From an uncultured Prevotella sp. (lineage in GTDB: Bacteria > Bacteroidota > Bacteroidia > Bacteroidales > Bacteroidaceae), in contig CAMTJK010000061.1 of NCBI GenBank assembly GCA_947072805.1, positions 1-14,250 of the forward strand: 14,250 bases of DNA. Direction: 5' to 3'. The position numbers and the translations under genes were made by a program. Shown here in pieces: positions 5,278 through 12,871 of this stretch (the first letter of the stretch is position 1; each line of letters starts with the position of its first letter). The notes beneath the pieces were generated by a model. The model did not search any database. It saw only the letters and a list, made by a program, of their open reading frames with translations, and was not told the origin of the DNA.

Positions 5278-7362
5278 ATGACAACCTGCAACACAGAAAG
5301 CAAGGAACGCACAAACCCGTTTTTCGAACCATACAACACACCGCACGACACCGTTCCTTTCGATCGCATACGTCTGGAAGACTTCGAGGAAGCGTTCATG
5401 GAAGGAATCCGACGTGACAACGAGCAGATAGAAAAGACTATCAACAATCCTCAACCACCCACATTCGACAATACCATCATCGACAAGAGCGAGACACGCA
5501 AGGGATATTATGACCTGCTCGACCGCGTGTCTACTGTTTTCTACAACATGATGAGTGCCGAAACGTCCGACGAAATGAACGCTCTGGCACAGAAAATTCA
5601 GCCCATACTTACCAAACACGCCAACGACGTAAGCCTCAACCCAAAACTTTTTGAGCGCGTGAAAGCCGTACATCGCCACCACCGCCGCCTCACCGCCGAG
5701 GAGAAGAAGCTGCTCGACAACTGCTACGACGGCTTCGTGCGCAGCGGTGCCCTACTCGACGACGAGGGCAAAGATAGACTACGCCGCATGACGGAAGAGG
5801 CAAGCATGCTGTCACTGAAATTCTCACAGAACCTGTTGAAAGAGAATAAAGGATTCACACTGCACATCACCGACGACGCCGAGCTCGACGGACTGCCCGA
5901 CACGGCACGTGAGGCTGCCGCACAGACAGCACGCGAAAAGGGAATGGAGGGATGGCTCTTCACCCTCGACCATCCAAGCTATGCACCGTTCATGACCTAC
6001 AGCACACGACGCGAACTGCGCCAACGTCTGTACATGGCAAAGAATCAGGTGTGCATACACGACAACGAAGAGAACAACCTCGACATCTGCAAGCGCATCA
6101 TAAACCTGCGCCGCGAAATGGCACAGCTGCTCGGATTTAAGTCGTATGCCGACTACGTGCTGAAACACCGCATGGCCGGCAATACGCGAAACGTTTACAA
6201 CCTGCTCAACAAGCTCATCGAAGCTTACCGTCCAAGTGCAATAGAGGAAGTGAAGGAGATAGAAACCCTGGCACAAAAGACAGAAGGACGCAAATTCAGA
6301 ATGCAGCCATGGGACTTCAGCTTCTACTCGCACAAGCTGCAAATGGAGCGCTACAATATAGACTCCGAAATGTTGCGCCCATACTTCGAACTGTCAAAGG
6401 TGACGGAAGGAGTGTTCGGACTCGCCAACAAACTCTACGGCATTACATTCAAGGAGAACAAGGACATTCCCGTATACCATCCCGACGTGAAGGCATACGA
6501 GGTGTTTGACGAAGACGGAAGCTATCTCGCCGTATTCTATGCCGACTTTCACCCGAGGGCAGGCAAGCAAGCAGGGGCATGGATGACATCGTTCAAAGGT
6601 CAATGCTATGACCGCGAGGGCAACAACGTACGACCGCACGTAAGCGTGGTGATGAACCTCTCAAAACCCACCGCCGACAAGCCGGCTCTGCTCACGCTCG
6701 GCGAGGTGGAGACTTTCCTGCACGAATTCGGGCACTCTCTACACGGCATCTTCGCCAACACGCGCTTCGAGAGCCTCAGCGGAACCAATGTGCTGTGGGA
6801 CTTCGTGGAACTGCCGTCACAATTTATGGAAAACTACGCGGTAGAAAAAGAATTCCTGCGCACCTTCGCTTTCCATTACCGCACCGGCGAGCCACTGCCC
6901 GACGAGCTGATAGATCGTATTGTGAAAAGCCGCAACTTCATGGCCGGCTACAACTGCCTGCGACAAGTTAGCTTCGGACTGCTCGACATGGCATACTACA
7001 CACGCAAGAACGAATTTACTGAAGACATTATTCCCTACGAAAAGAAGGCCTGGAAGAAGGCTATGGTGCTACGGCAGCTGCCCGACACCTGCATGACTGT
7101 GCAGTTCAGCCACATCATGGCAGGTGGATACGCGGCAGGATACTACAGCTACAAGTGGGCTGAAGTACTTGATGCCGATGCATTCAGCGTTTTCAGGCAA
7201 CACGGCATATTCGACCGCGAAACGGCACGCAGCTTCCGCGAGAACATTCTCTCGAAAGGCGGCACAGAGCATCCCATGACAATCTACAAGCGCTTCCGCG
7301 GAGGCGAGCCTACCATTGACGCCCTGCTCGAGCGCAACGGAATAAAGAAGGTTACAAAATAA
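5278..7362 (+). CDS. dcp: M3 family zinc metallopeptidase, peptidyl-dipeptidase Dcp type
   Basis: A 694-residue zinc peptidase of the M3 (thimet oligopeptidase) family, expected in the cytoplasm, where such enzymes trim short peptides. The zinc site is HEFGH at 482-486 with the catalytic Glu 483; the third ligand is Glu 511 in FVELPSQ, 29 residues after the first His as in thimet oligopeptidase. The substrate-binding HIMAGGYAAGYYSY lies at 612-625. SGTN before DFVE.PSQ and the LLDM segment favour Dcp over oligopeptidase A, and the length agrees with Dcp. No signal peptide is seen. The ATG at 5278 was chosen because the upstream in-frame codon overlaps the promoter. It leads an operon; the deaminase follows after 10 bases. 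Confidence 0.93.
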   Translation: MTTCNTESKERTNPFFEPYNTPHDTVPFDRIRLEDFEEAFMEGIRRDNEQIEKTINNPQPPTFDNTIIDKSETRKGYYDLLDRVSTVFYNMMSAETSDEMNALAQKIQPILTKHANDVSLNPKLFERVKAVHRHHRRLTAEEKKLLDNCYDGFVRSGALLDDEGKDRLRRMTEEASMLSLKFSQNLLKENKGFTLHITDDAELDGLPDTAREAAAQTAREKGMEGWLFTLDHPSYAPFMTYSTRRELRQRLYMAKNQVCIHDNEENNLDICKRIINLRREMAQLLGFKSYADYVLKHRMAGNTRNVYNLLNKLIEAYRPSAIEEVKEIETLAQKTEGRKFRMQPWDFSFYSHKLQMERYNIDSEMLRPYFELSKVTEGVFGLANKLYGITFKENKDIPVYHPDVKAYEVFDEDGSYLAVFYADFHPRAGKQAGAWMTSFKGQCYDREGNNVRPHVSVVMNLSKPTADKPALLTLGEVETFLHEFGHSLHGIFANTRFESLSGTNVLWDFVELPSQFMENYAVEKEFLRTFAFHYRTGEPLPDELIDRIVKSRNFMAGYNCLRQVSFGLLDMAYYTRKNEFTEDIIPYEKKAWKKAMVLRQLPDTCMTVQFSHIMAGGYAAGYYSYKWAEVLDADAFSVFRQHGIFDRETARSFRENILSKGGTEHPMTIYKRFRGGEPTIDALLERNGIKKVTK

Positions 7363-7372
7363 AGTACTCTCC

Positions 7373-7852
7373 ATGACCGACAAAGAACATACCGCAGCCA
7401 CAGACAGCATTGCCGCCGACGAGAAACAACGGCTGCTTGACCTGCGCTATCTGCGCATGGCACGCATCTGGGCAGAGAACAGCTACTGCAAAAGAAGGCA
7501 AGTCGGGGCACTCGTGGTGAAAGACAAGATGATAATAAGCGACGGCTACAACGGTACGCCCAGCGGATTCGACAACGTGTGCGAAGATTGCAACAACGTA
7601 ACCTACCCTTACGTACTTCACGCCGAGGCAAACGCCATAACAAAACTGGCACGAAGCTCCAACAACAGCGACGGAGCCACACTCTACGTTACGGCTTCAC
7701 CCTGCATAGAATGCTCGAAACTGATAATACAGGCAGGCATCAAGCGTGTGGTGTACGGCGAACATTATAGGCTTGAGGATGGGATAAGACTGCTCGAAAA
7801 GGCAAACATCGAAGTGATATACCTAAATCCGGATAACAATGAGTCAGAATAA
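7373..7852 (+). CDS. dCMP deaminase family protein (ComEB-like)
   Basis: A 159-residue zinc-dependent deoxycytidylate deaminase, converting dCMP to dUMP for thymidylate synthesis. The zinc and proton-shuttle motif HAEANAI has His 83 and Glu 85; the second half is SPCIECSKLI with Cys 111 and Cys 114. GYNGTPSGFDN at 58-68 is the typical nucleotide-binding loop of the dCMP deaminase group, and it separates this protein from cytidine deaminases and tRNA adenosine deaminases. Length fits the family. It starts 10 bases after dcp ends and its last 14 bases overlap the S41 protease gene, so it lies within the operon. Whether dCTP or dTTP controls it, as in the characterised enzymes, cannot be read here. 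Confidence 0.92.
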   Translation: MTDKEHTAATDSIAADEKQRLLDLRYLRMARIWAENSYCKRRQVGALVVKDKMIISDGYNGTPSGFDNVCEDCNNVTYPYVLHAEANAITKLARSSNNSDGATLYVTASPCIECSKLIIQAGIKRVVYGEHYRLEDGIRLLEKANIEVIYLNPDNNESE

Positions 7853-9488
7853 ATTCAGCCGCATGATGCCGCTCATCATGGCAATATGCGTTGTGGCAGG
7901 AATACTTATAGGCACTTTCTACGCCAACCACTTCTCCGGCAACCGTTTGAGCATCATCAACTTCAGCAGCAACAAACTGAACAATCTGCTGCATGTGGTG
8001 GATGACCAATATGTAGACACGGTGGACATAAACGAACTGGTGGAAAACGCAATGCCGAAAATACTGTCGGAACTCGACCCGCACTCTGTATACATCAGCG
8101 CAAAGAACGTGCAGGCGGCAAACGACGAGCTTAAAGGTTCGTTTTCGGGTGTCGGCATCGAGTTCAACATCAGGCAAGACACGCTGAGAGTGCTGAACGT
8201 GATAGCAAACGGACCCGCCGAACGCGCCGGAGTGATAGCCGGCGACAAGATAGTAAGCGTGAACGACACACTCTTTGTGGGCAAATCGGTAAACAACGAA
8301 GAAGCCATGCACCGGCTGAAAGGACCTAAAGACACCAAGGTAAAACTGGGAATACTGCGTTACGGCGAAACAAAGATGCGGCAAATAACCGTAACACGAG
8401 GGGATATTCCGCAGAAAAGCGTCAGCGTAACCTACATGCTTGACGAGACAACCGGATATATAAAGATAAAGAACTTTGGCGAAAACACATATCCCGAAAT
8501 GCTCATTGCACTGGCAAAACTGTCGCAGGAAGATTTTACCAACCTTGTAATAGACCTCCGCGGCAACACCGGCGGTTATCTTGCCTCTGCTGTACAGATA
8601 GCCAACGAGTTGCTGCCCAAGGGTTGTCTGATAGTTTACACGCAGGGACGCAAGTCGCCACGGCAGGAATACCGCAGCGACGGACGCGGCAGCTACCAGC
8701 AAATACCGCTCGTGGTTCTCATCGATGAGGTGTCGGCTTCGGCTTCCGAGATTCTCGCCGGAGCCATACAAGACAACGACCGGGGCATAATCATCGGGCG
8801 ACGTTCCTACGGAAAGGGTCTCGTGCAGCAGCCCATTGCCTTCAACGACGGCTCGATGATACGCCTTACCATAGCCCGTTACTACACTCCGGCAGGGCGT
8901 TGCATACAGAAGCCATACACCCACGGAGGCGGAAAGGACTATGAAGAAGACCTTATATACAGATACGAACATGGGGAATACTTCTCGCAAGACAGCATAA
9001 AGCACACCGGTCCCGAATATCATACCGCAATAGGGCGCACCGTGTACGGCGGAGGTGGTATCACTCCCGATTATTTCGTGCCTGAAGACACTACCGACGT
9101 GACATCATACTATAAGGAAGCGAGCATGTCGGGACTTATAATGCAGTTCGCATACTCCTATACCGACGAGAACAGAGGCAAGCTGAAGTCCATGACCACG
9201 ATGAAAGAGATGAACAGCTATCTTAAAAAACAGAATCTGGTAGAAGCCTTCGCCGCCTACGCCGAGCGTAACGGTCTGCGCCGACGCAATCTCATGATAA
9301 ACAAGTCACACCGACTTATTGAGCGCTACATACACAGCAGGATAATCTACAACATACTTGACGAACAGGCATGGATGGAATATCTCAACCGCGAAGACCC
9401 TGCCATCACAAAGACGCTGGAGGTGTTCAAGGAGGGGAAAGCATTCCCTAAGAAGCCCGAAACCCAAAAGAAGAATGGAAAAGCGTAA
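7839..9488 (+). CDS. S41 family C-terminal processing peptidase (CtpA/Prc-like)
   Basis: A 549-residue serine protease of the carboxy-terminal processing type, anchored in the inner membrane by a hydrophobic segment at about 9-29 with the rest in the periplasm. A PDZ domain spans about 97-190 (GVGIEFN ... GPAERAGVIAGDKIVSVND). The S41 core follows: GYIKIKNFGENT, LVIDLRGNTGGYL (236-248), the catalytic serine Ser 301 in SASASE and Lys 326 in SYGKGLVQ, 25 residues apart as in E. coli Tsp. The C-terminal 150 residues form an extension that ends in a Lys-rich tail, common in Bacteroidetes members. It overlaps the deaminase gene by 14 bases upstream and the cyclo-ligase gene by 14 bases downstream. 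The natural substrate is unknown. Confidence 0.94.
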   Translation: MSQNKFSRMMPLIMAICVVAGILIGTFYANHFSGNRLSIINFSSNKLNNLLHVVDDQYVDTVDINELVENAMPKILSELDPHSVYISAKNVQAANDELKGSFSGVGIEFNIRQDTLRVLNVIANGPAERAGVIAGDKIVSVNDTLFVGKSVNNEEAMHRLKGPKDTKVKLGILRYGETKMRQITVTRGDIPQKSVSVTYMLDETTGYIKIKNFGENTYPEMLIALAKLSQEDFTNLVIDLRGNTGGYLASAVQIANELLPKGCLIVYTQGRKSPRQEYRSDGRGSYQQIPLVVLIDEVSASASEILAGAIQDNDRGIIIGRRSYGKGLVQQPIAFNDGSMIRLTIARYYTPAGRCIQKPYTHGGGKDYEEDLIYRYEHGEYFSQDSIKHTGPEYHTAIGRTVYGGGGITPDYFVPEDTTDVTSYYKEASMSGLIMQFAYSYTDENRGKLKSMTTMKEMNSYLKKQNLVEAFAAYAERNGLRRRNLMINKSHRLIERYIHSRIIYNILDEQAWMEYLNREDPAITKTLEVFKEGKAFPKKPETQKKNGKA

Positions 9489-10002
9489 TCTTAGGGATAT
9501 AATACGCACAATGAAGCGGCAGTACGACCGGCAGGAGCTGGAAAGGCTGTCGCTTCATGCTGTAAACAGGCTTATGGAGCATGCCGAATTTATGGCGGCA
9601 CGCACAATAATGCTCTACCACTCGCTGCCTGACGAGGTATCCACACACATAATACTGGAAAGCGCTATGGGAAAACGCATTCTGCTGCCGCGAGTGACAG
9701 GCGAAGGTACTATGGAACTGTGCGAATATAACGGTCCGGACGACCTGCAAATAGGTGCTTTCCACATTATGGAACCGTGCGGAAAAGTATTCGACGACTA
9801 TCAGAGCATAGACCTTGCAGTCATTCCGGGCATGGCTTTCGACCGCAACGGCAACCGCCTCGGACGCGGCAAAGGCTACTACGACCGTTTTCTGCCGCTC
9901 ATTCCGCAAGCATACAAGATTGGCATTTGCTTCGGGTTTCAAGTTGTAGACGAAGTGCCTGTCTCCGAAACCGACATAAGAATGGATGAAGTGATCTGCT
10001 GA
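9475..10002 (+). CDS. 5-formyltetrahydrofolate cyclo-ligase (5,10-methenyltetrahydrofolate synthetase)
   Basis: A 175-residue cytoplasmic enzyme that uses ATP to turn 5-formyltetrahydrofolate into 5,10-methenyltetrahydrofolate, returning stored folate to one-carbon metabolism. The N-terminus KRNLRDIIRTMKRQ fits the K..LR basic helix of the family, which supports the ATG at 9475 over the later one at 9511 and over a long upstream extension inside the protease gene. The hallmark glycine-rich phosphate motif is GRGKGYYDRFL (130-140), preceded by DLAVIPGMAFD (113-123). Length is at the short end of the normal range. The gene is last in the dcp operon and its stop codon lies inside a hairpin shared with the convergent dciA gene. 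dCMP deamination supplies the thymidylate pathway that consumes folate, a loose functional link to its neighbour. Confidence 0.93.
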   Translation: MEKRNLRDIIRTMKRQYDRQELERLSLHAVNRLMEHAEFMAARTIMLYHSLPDEVSTHIILESAMGKRILLPRVTGEGTMELCEYNGPDDLQIGAFHIMEPCGKVFDDYQSIDLAVIPGMAFDRNGNRLGRGKGYYDRFLPLIPQAYKIGICFGFQVVDEVPVSETDIRMDEVIC

Positions 10003-10020
10003 ACGCAGCCCTTTCAGCAG
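9996..10020. terminator. Hairpin spanning both convergent stop codons, possible bidirectional terminator
   Basis: CTGCTGAA (9996-10003) pairs exactly with TTCAGCAG (10013-10020) around a 9-base loop. It contains the TGA of the cyclo-ligase gene on the plus strand and the TGA of the dciA gene on the minus strand. Neither side has a T-run, so a bidirectional terminator or mRNA 3' end is likely from placement only. Confidence 0.4.
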
Positions 10021-10304
10021 AAGCGTATATCAACAATTATCCTGCTGCCCACGGTCTGATTGAGTTTCTCCACCAGTTCCTGTTTCCGCATGCTTAGGTC
10101 GGCACGAAGCGCGGGGTTGGTCATTGAAACGAAAAGGGTCTGGTTGCGTATACATACATCCGTAGTGTAGCGCGCTATGACCGGACCTGCCACCTGAGGC
10201 CACGACTCGACGAGACGCTTCTGCAGCAACGGCGTTTCAAGTCCGTTCATACGCAGATTGCGCAATATTATATCCTTTATTATCTGAACGTCTTTCCTAA
10301 ACAT
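10014..10304 (-). CDS. dciA: DUF721 family protein, DciA-like
   Basis: A 96-residue DUF721 protein. The family includes DciA, which in bacteria lacking DnaC or DnaI helps load the replicative helicase DnaB. The DUF721 core is visible: LLQKRLVESWPQVAGPVIARYT (27-48 region), then LFVSMTNPALRADLSMRKQELVEKLN (57-82 region), with the conserved Trp 35 and Pro-Gln-Val-Ala-Gly. It is short, consisting of little besides the domain, as usual in Bacteroidetes. Its start overlaps the end of recF by 8 bases, a standard recF-DUF721 arrangement, so the two are translated from one mRNA. The link to helicase loading comes from the family in other phyla and is not shown by this sequence. Confidence 0.82.
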   Translation of the reverse strand: MFRKDVQIIKDIILRNLRMNGLETPLLQKRLVESWPQVAGPVIARYTTDVCIRNQTLFVSMTNPALRADLSMRKQELVEKLNQTVGSRIIVDIRFC

Positions 10305-11409
10305 CCCTTTCCTTTTCCGTTATTTCACCGTCATCTACATGAAAGAGTTTGTAATCGTGTGAACAGTTCTGCAATATGTCCGCAAGATGCTTTCTGTCGG
10401 TATCTGTAATGAAAATCTGCCCGAAGCCATCGCCTGCCACAAGTCTTACAATCTTCTCCACACGTTCCGAATCGAGCTTGTCAAAGATATCATCGAGCAA
10501 CAGCAGCGGTGTAGTACGCGAAGCGGTACGCCTTAGGAAGTCGAATTGTGCCAGTTTGAGCGCAATTACGTAAGTCTTGTTCTGTCCCTGGCTGCCCTCG
10601 CGCTTCATAGGATGCCCGTCGAGAGTAAACTCCAGGTCGTCGCGGTGTACACCGTGAAGCGAATATCCCACCGCCCTGTCCTTGTGTCTGTCACGGCGAA
10701 TGACGTCGAGCAAAGGTCCTCTGCGGCAATGCGATATATATTCCAGTCCTACCGTTTCGCGGTTTGACGAGATGTTTTGGTAATAAGTCTGGAAGATGGG
10801 CGTGAGTTCCTTTACAAACTCGTCCCGTTTGGCGAATATCGTTTCTCCTTCGGCAGCCATCTGCTCTTCCCAGATGTTCATCATCTCCTCGTCCGGTTCA
10901 TCCTCCATCTTCAGCAGGGCGTTTCTCTGTTGCAGAGCCTTGGCGTAACGGGTAAGAGCCTCAAGATAAGCATAGTCATACTGCGAAATGACCATATCCA
11001 TCAGGCGGCGTCGGTCTTCACTACCGCCGTCTATAAGCATCGTATCAGCAGGAGATACAACCACAAGCGGTATCAGTCCTATATGTTCCGACAGTCTTTT
11101 GTATTCCTTCTTGTTGCGCTTAAAGTGCTTTTTCGTGCCTCTCTTCATCCCGCAGTACACCGACAAAGGCTCTCCCTCGTCGGTAAGATAGTCGCCCTCC
11201 ACCACAAAGAAGTCCTGATTGTGGCTTATCACCTGCGAGTCAATGGGATTGTTCGAACTCCTGCAAAATGAAAGATAATAGACCGCATCAAGTACGTTGG
11301 TCTTACCGACGCCGTTATGCCCTATAAAACAATTCATTTTCGGAGACATATCGAGCGTGGCAGTCCTTATATTCTTGTAGTTGATGATGGATAATTTCAG
11401 CAGAATCAT
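10297..11409 (-). CDS. recF: DNA replication and repair protein RecF
   Basis: A 370-residue SMC-like ATPase that, with RecO and RecR, helps load RecA at single-strand gaps. Walker A is GHNGVGKT (30-37), the ABC signature lies in GSQGQNKTYVIALKLA (272-287), and Walker B is LLLLDDIFDKLD (302-313). The RecF-typical VVVSPADTMLIDGGSEDRR (116-134) and GVHRDDLEF (253-261) are also present. Length is normal. The ATG at 11409 follows a -7 box by 26 bases. It overlaps dciA by 8 bases downstream. It is not next to dnaA, dnaN or gyrB in this window, consistent with the rearranged origin gene order in Bacteroidetes. Confidence 0.97.
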   Translation of the reverse strand: MILLKLSIINYKNIRTATLDMSPKMNCFIGHNGVGKTNVLDAVYYLSFCRSSNNPIDSQVISHNQDFFVVEGDYLTDEGEPLSVYCGMKRGTKKHFKRNKKEYKRLSEHIGLIPLVVVSPADTMLIDGGSEDRRRLMDMVISQYDYAYLEALTRYAKALQQRNALLKMEDEPDEEMMNIWEEQMAAEGETIFAKRDEFVKELTPIFQTYYQNISSNRETVGLEYISHCRRGPLLDVIRRDRHKDRAVGYSLHGVHRDDLEFTLDGHPMKREGSQGQNKTYVIALKLAQFDFLRRTASRTTPLLLLDDIFDKLDSERVEKIVRLVAGDGFGQIFITDTDRKHLADILQNCSHDYKLFHVDDGEITEKERDV

Positions 11410-11435
11410 CGACAGAAATAAATGCTAATTTCATG

Positions 11436-11443
11436 CAAAGTTA
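11436..11443 (-). promoter_or_regulatory. -7 box (TAACTTTG) of the recF/dciA operon
   Basis: On the minus strand TAACTTTG matches TAnnTTTG exactly, 26 bases upstream of the recF ATG. A TTTG at 11461-11458 is 14 bases upstream, shorter than the usual spacing for a -33 element. Confidence 0.55.
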
Positions 11444-11507
11444 CTTGATTTATAAGTCAAAAACGAAAAAAGTTAATAATAAATTTCACTATATGCGATA
11501 ATTTAAG

Positions 11508-11515
11508 TAATTTTG
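11508..11515 (+). promoter_or_regulatory. -7 box (TAATTTTG) of the TPR/ribH operon
   Basis: TAATTTTG matches TAnnTTTG exactly, 35 bases before the ATG at 11551. Together with the box at 11436-11443 on the other strand it makes the 141-base recF/TPR gap a divergent promoter region, very A/T-rich between the two boxes. No FMN riboswitch-like sequence was seen, although ribH is in this operon. Confidence 0.6.
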
Positions 11516-11550
11516 CCGCGCATTTAGAAAACCGAAAACATAAAGAAATA

Positions 11551-12234
11551 ATGGCAAAAACCAACTCTCAGAAGAGTGCCGCTCCTGTCGTGGAACAGCC
11601 TCTGAACACTTCTGAAGCATTTTTTCTGAAGTACAAGAAAGCTATCGTCGGTGCCGTGATAGCTATCATTGTTATAATTGGCGGCATCATTGTCTACAAC
11701 ACTTACTACAAAGCTCCACGCGAAGACAAGGCAAGCACAGCCATTGCCAAGGGTCAGTCATACTTCAGCGCAGAGCAGTTCGACAAAGCTCTCAACGGCG
11801 ACGGTGCCGAATACCCGGGCTTCCTGAGCATTGCCGATGATTTCAGCGATACAAAAGCCGGCAACCTGGCAAACCTCTACGCCGGTCTGTGCTACGCAAA
11901 CCTTGAAAAATGGAATGAAGCAATCACATACATCGAGAAATTCGACGGCAAGGACGACAACCTCGTCAGCCCGGCAGCAGAGGCGGCACTGGGCAACGCC
12001 TACGCCCACGTCAATCAGAACGCAAAGGCTGTTGAGCATCTGAAGAAAGCAGCAGCAAAGGCAGACAACAACACGCTGTCGCCCATCTTCCTCATACAGG
12101 CAGGTGAGATTCTCGAGAGCGAGGGCAAGAAGGATGAAGCCTTGAAACTGTATCAGGAGATAAAGGACAAATACTTTGAATCCATGCAGTATCAGACCAT
12201 CGACAAGTATATCGAACGCGCAACAACAAAATAA
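11551..12234 (+). CDS. Membrane-anchored tetratricopeptide repeat protein (YfgM-like)
   Basis: A 227-residue protein with a polar N-terminus of about 28 residues, one hydrophobic segment (31-50, very rich in Ile, Val and Gly), and a helical C-terminal part of TPR-like repeats. Repeat signatures are seen in NLANLYAGLCYANLEKWNEAITYIEK (105-130 region), AAEAALGNAYAHVNQNAKAVEHLKKA (142-167 region) and SPIFLIQAGEILESEGKKDEALKLYQEI (177-204 region), each with the small-residue and Ala pattern of TPR helix pairs. Layout matches YfgM/TPR_21-type proteins, which in E. coli attach to the translocon and periplasmic chaperones. It shares its last base with the ribH start, so the two are cotranscribed. 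Its precise partner is unknown. Confidence 0.85.
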   Translation: MAKTNSQKSAAPVVEQPLNTSEAFFLKYKKAIVGAVIAIIVIIGGIIVYNTYYKAPREDKASTAIAKGQSYFSAEQFDKALNGDGAEYPGFLSIADDFSDTKAGNLANLYAGLCYANLEKWNEAITYIEKFDGKDDNLVSPAAEAALGNAYAHVNQNAKAVEHLKKAAAKADNNTLSPIFLIQAGEILESEGKKDEALKLYQEIKDKYFESMQYQTIDKYIERATTK

Positions 12235-12710
12235 TGGCAACCGCACTCCACAATCTGTCTGACTACGACTTCAAAAGCATACCCGACGCAAGCAATATGT
12301 GTTTCGGCATTGTCGTGGCAGAATGGAATCCGGAAATAACGGGCGCACTGCTGAAAGGTGCTGTCGATACGCTCGAAAAGCACGGAGCACTGCCCGAAAA
12401 CATCCATGTGAAGACCGTTCCGGGCAGTTTTGAACTCATCTATGGTGCCCATCAGATGACCTTGAACGGCAGCTTCGATGCCATTATCGTTCTGGGAAGC
12501 GTTATACGTGGCGAGACGCCTCACTTCGACTATATATGTCAGGGAGTGACCGCAGGCATAGCCCGCCTCAATACAACGAGCGAGATTCCCATCATCTATG
12601 GTCTTCTTACCACCGAAGACCTGCAACAGGCAAAAGACAGAAGCGGCGGAAGACTGGGCAACAAGGGTGACGAATGCGCCATCGATGCTATCAAAATGGC
12701 AAAATTCTAA
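12234..12710 (+). CDS. ribH: 6,7-dimethyl-8-ribityllumazine synthase
   Basis: A 158-residue enzyme that condenses 5-amino-6-ribitylaminouracil with 3,4-dihydroxy-2-butanone 4-phosphate, the penultimate step of riboflavin synthesis; the family assembles as pentamers or 60-mers. Active-site motifs in order are VAEWNPEI (28-35), VPGSFELIYGA (62-72), LGSVIRGETPHFDY (87-100) with the catalytic His 97, YGLLTTED (122-129) and GNKGDECA (142-149). Length is normal. The start ATG overlaps the stop of the TPR gene by one base (TAATG), and the terminator after it marks the operon end. No other riboflavin genes are next to it, so the pathway is dispersed in this genome. apbE, a flavin user, is 8 kb away in another unit. 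Confidence 0.97.
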   Translation: MATALHNLSDYDFKSIPDASNMCFGIVVAEWNPEITGALLKGAVDTLEKHGALPENIHVKTVPGSFELIYGAHQMTLNGSFDAIIVLGSVIRGETPHFDYICQGVTAGIARLNTTSEIPIIYGLLTTEDLQQAKDRSGGRLGNKGDECAIDAIKMAKF

Positions 12711-12731
12711 TGACATCAGGATATTTAACGA

Positions 12732-12771
12732 AGAGGGGCGAACCGGTATCGGTCGCCCCTCTCTTTGTTTT
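12732..12771 (+). terminator. Intrinsic terminator of the TPR/ribH operon
   Basis: AGAGGGGCGA (12732-12741) pairs fully with TCGCCCCTCT (12753-12762); after one bulged A the stem goes on for three pairs (CCG/CGG) around a GTAT loop. TTTGTTTT follows directly. It starts 21 bases after the ribH stop codon and is the clearest Rho-independent terminator in the window. Confidence 0.92.
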
Positions 12772-12807
12772 AGACGTCATCACGCCTTCGTATCATCCGT
12801 AGTTACA

Positions 12808-12857
12808 GCGGCGTCACGTCTGCAGGCACTGCCTTCGCGGGCAAATAGCGACGCCGC
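12808..12857 (-). terminator. Inverted repeat beyond the methyltransferase gene, possible 3' structure
   Basis: GCGGCGTC (12808-12815) and GACGCCGC (12850-12857) are exact complements 34 bases apart, with further G/C-rich partial pairing inside. The repeat lies 14 bases past the stop codon of the minus-strand methyltransferase. There is no T-run after it on that strand, so a terminator role is only suggested by its place. Confidence 0.3.
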
Positions 12858-12871
12858 ATGAAGTCGAAACC

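Noticed and set aside
7740..9023. Long minus-strand open frame of 427 codons opposite the S41 protease gene
   Set aside because: It is the antisense shadow of a well-supported gene with intact catalytic motifs. Its translation is rich in Val, Tyr, His and Cys, typical of reversed coding DNA, and no promoter was seen.
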